From an uncultured Oceanospirillaceae bacterium (lineage in GTDB: Bacteria; Pseudomonadota; Gammaproteobacteria; Pseudomonadales; Balneatricaceae): a DNA stretch of 64,000 nucleotides. Shown one piece after another: positions 62,436 to 64,000 of this stretch. A model generated the notes under the pieces. The model had not been told where the DNA came from and did no database searches. It was given only the letters and a program-made list of their open reading frames with translations. Each line of letters starts with the position of its first letter. Position 1 is the stretch's first letter. The stretch covers positions 38,794 through 102,793 of the forward strand of contig CAJXNY010000014.1 in assembly GCA_913057435.1 (NCBI GenBank). Reading direction: 5' to 3'. The position numbers were made by a program, and so were the translations under genes.

Positions 62436-62599
62436 GTATGGCCGATTTATAAGAACACCTGGCAACAGTGAAATCATATCCGCACCTGCAGCGGCAGGTT
62501 TTCCGTTATGATACTAGCGGCTAACCAAAAAAGGCCGCCGGGCTCAGCGAAAATGGATGCTGCTGCGAAGCGTCAGACTCATTAGTAAACGGAGATATC

Positions 62600-63358
62600 A
62601 TGCGTTGTCAGCAAGAGAAAAATAAAGGCAGAGTTGCCCTTATCACGGGTTCAACATCAGGGATCGGTAAAGCGATCGCACTACAGCTCGCTGAAGATGG
62701 ATTTACGGTTGTCCTGCATTCTCGGTCATCCGCCACCGACGGTGAAAACTTAGCTAACTCTCTTCCCGGTGCAACATATTTTCAAGCGGACTTGTCCGAT
62801 CAGGCTCAAACCAAAAGATTGATAGCTGACGTTTTACACCATCATGGAAGGCTGGATGTACTGGTCAATAATGCCGGAATAAATGCGATGATTCCCCACG
62901 GCTCACTAAAAGAAGCAACGGCAGACGTGTGGCGTGATCTTTACGAAGTAAATGTAATCGCGCCATGGACTTTGATCTCAGAGGCAGAGCAGGCACTTAA
63001 AGACGCATCAACCCCGGAGTGCTCCAGTAGCATTATCAATATCAGCTCACATGCGGGTGTGCGTCCGAAAGGTGCTTCAATCCCTTATGCTGCAAGTAAA
63101 GCTGCGCTTAATCATATGACGCAACTGTTGGCCCTGACCTTATCCCCGGATATTCGAGTCAACGCAATTGCTCCAGGCCTTGTCGATACGCCGATGACGG
63201 CCAGCTGGGTGGAGGCACATCAACTCTGGAAAGAAAAATCTCCTATGCAGCGCGGTGCGAAGCCAGGTGAAATCGCACATACCGCCTCAATGCTGATTGC
63301 CAGTAGCTACCTGACCGGTGAAATCATTCTCTCTGATGGTGGGCTCAACCTGACGTAG
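62600..63358 (+). CDS. Classical short-chain dehydrogenase/reductase
   Basis: The 252-residue SDR has the NAD(P)-binding motif ALITGSTSGIGKAIALQLAE, NNAG in LVNNAGINAMIP, the catalytic Ser in IINISSHAG, YAASKAALNHM (Tyr and Lys), and the C-terminal GLVDTPMTASW. The GC content returns to the genome average here. ATG 62600 has GGAG upstream. The substrate cannot be predicted. Confidence 0.93.
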   Translation: MRCQQEKNKGRVALITGSTSGIGKAIALQLAEDGFTVVLHSRSSATDGENLANSLPGATYFQADLSDQAQTKRLIADVLHHHGRLDVLVNNAGINAMIPHGSLKEATADVWRDLYEVNVIAPWTLISEAEQALKDASTPECSSSIINISSHAGVRPKGASIPYAASKAALNHMTQLLALTLSPDIRVNAIAPGLVDTPMTASWVEAHQLWKEKSPMQRGAKPGEIAHTASMLIASSYLTGEIILSDGGLNLT

Positions 63359-63382
63359 CTGAGGCTGAGCCCGGCTGTACTG

Positions 63383-63790
63383 CTATCCCTCAGTCACCCC
63401 CAGTGGCAAGGTATTATCCTGCAACCACAGGGTTTCCAGCCGGGAAAACCAGGGTTGCTGCACTGCATCCTGCACCACGCGCGCGACAATGGCGCAGCTG
63501 GTAGGGAATAGCTGTTCGTAGAACTCCGTGGCGGCAGTGTAATCATCTGCCGCGATAATCCGGGTTTGATGCAGCGCACTGCACACTTCAAAAACAGGCA
63601 CATCACGCAGTTTCTTCAGCAGCTGATTACGCAGGCCATCGCGTAAAATTCGGTAATCCTGTGGGGCTGAAATCCCCATACGCATCCCGTCGTAATTGCG
63701 ATCATCATCAAGCATCATGATAGACAGTATTGCCCCGTCTGGGGTAGTAATAGTGGTGATATCACCCTGGCGTATACATAAGATCAGCAT
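63383..63790 (-). CDS. CsrA/RsmA-domain protein with an unknown C-terminal extension
   Basis: The first ~58 residues align with CsrA: MLILCIRQGD matches MLIL-x-R-x-G, followed by TTPDGAILSIMMLDD, MRMGISAPQDYRILRDGL. Leu4 and the Arg of the RNA-binding segment (Arg44 in CsrA; here in ILRDGL) are retained, so RNA binding is plausible. Typical CsrA has about 60-65 residues, while this protein has 135. The remaining ~75 residues (FEVCSALHQTRIIAADDYTA, FYEQLFPTSCAIVARVVQDA) are not recognised. AGGGA eight bases before ATG 63790 supports the start. It may be a specialised post-transcriptional regulator or an antagonist forming mixed dimers; both are inference. Confidence 0.78.
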   Translation of the reverse strand: MLILCIRQGDITTITTPDGAILSIMMLDDDRNYDGMRMGISAPQDYRILRDGLRNQLLKKLRDVPVFEVCSALHQTRIIAADDYTAATEFYEQLFPTSCAIVARVVQDAVQQPWFSRLETLWLQDNTLPLGVTEG

Positions 63791-63906
63791 CGTATTTTTC
63801 CCTGTAATAAAGCGTCCGTTAGTTTGTCGTCGGCTTGCAGCCTGGCCATAAAGCGGACCCGGAGGCCCGCTGGGGGCTGTGAAACATCATCCGGCAGAGC
63901 GCCGAA

Positions 63907-64000
63907 CTACTGCTTCAGTAACCGCCCTTGCAGCCGCATAGCGATCAGCCATAGCGGTGACAACAACAGCCACCCACCTGCACCGGCAACACCGCGCATA
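63907..64000 (-). CDS. C-terminal fragment of a membrane protein at the right edge
   Basis: An open frame enters from the right edge on the minus strand and ends at 63907. The visible end reads MRGVAGAGGWLLLSPLWLIA followed by MRLQGRLLKQ: a single hydrophobic helix after Gly-Gly and a basic tail. This resembles a C-terminal anchor such as a GlyGly-CTERM or simply the last helix of a membrane protein. Too little is visible to identify it. Confidence 0.4.
   Translation of the reverse strand, partial: MRGVAGAGGWLLLSPLWLIAMRLQGRLLKQ

Noticed and set aside
1..64000. CRISPR array, prophage or toxin-antitoxin module
   Set aside because: No regularly spaced repeats, phage structural genes or recognisable toxin-antitoxin pairs were seen on either strand.

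Overview
The window is a chromosomal segment of a Gram-negative gammaproteobacterium, most likely an aquatic or marine member of the Oceanospirillales or a Pseudomonas relative. The reasons are the block folD / tRNA-Arg / tRNA-His / tig / clpP / clpX, the block lolCD-type / DUF2062 / comEC / exbB / exbD / lpxK / Trm112-like / kdsB, an OprI-like murein lipoprotein, ccoG, miaE, and many PAS, GGDEF and chemotaxis proteins. Base composition is moderate (near 50% GC by eye), except for a clearly AT-rich stretch at about 57.8-62.4 kb. The genus assignment is inference. No rRNA, CRISPR array or prophage is visible.

Layout. 0-8 kb: tail of an unidentified gene, acnB (aconitase B), a lone PAS protein, miaE, a CHASE-PAS-PAS-GGDEF cyclase and folD. 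8.2-12.8 kb: two tRNA genes with their own strong promoters, then tig-clpP-clpX (protein folding and quality control), ending at a terminator shared with pabB. 14.5-20 kb: a GIY-YIG protein coupled to a PAS-PAS-GGDEF-EAL protein, ccoG, and a MocR-type regulator. 20-23.3 kb: a four-gene operon (His-rich DUF2796, ABC ATPase, FtsX-like permease, DUF3299) preceded by a near-perfect Zur operator, resembling the Zrg zinc-uptake system of Vibrio. 23.4-25.9 kb: an Lpp/OprI-like lipoprotein beside an L,D-transpeptidase, and a Gate-domain membrane protein. 25.9-27.2 kb: a complete IS4-family element with 15-bp inverted repeats and a 10-bp target duplication. 27.2-34.2 kb: a zinc-ribbon protein, a methionine/glutamine aminotransferase with an omega-amidase, an NAD(P)-binding protein, a Cache chemoreceptor, DUF1294 and DUF899 proteins.

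34.2-39.2 kb is a thiamine acquisition cluster: thiB-thiP-thiQ on the minus strand and, divergently, a ThiK-like kinase translationally coupled to a urea-transporter-family protein. 39.3-42.4 kb has a second chemoreceptor, an unknown membrane protein and a PilZ protein. 42.6-50.8 kb is the envelope block: lipoprotein export (a single LolC/E-type permease plus LolD), ComEC, an ExbB/ExbD motor, and LpxK and KdsB for lipid A and Kdo. 50.8-57.7 kb carries a HemL-like aminotransferase, a GH25 lysozyme followed by two proteins of unknown function, a cupin, and a MocR regulator divergent from an EamA exporter.

57.7-64 kb is accessory-looking: an unrecognised 970-residue protein with a PKD/cadherin-like segment and probable beta-propeller, a small P-loop kinase-like protein, a DHCW cupin, an unexplained 12-bp inverted repeat, an SDR, and a 135-residue protein whose N-terminal half is a CsrA/RsmA domain joined to an unknown C-terminal region. 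The CsrA-extension protein, the UT-family gene in the thiamine cluster and the AT-rich 970-residue protein are the best candidates for new biology.
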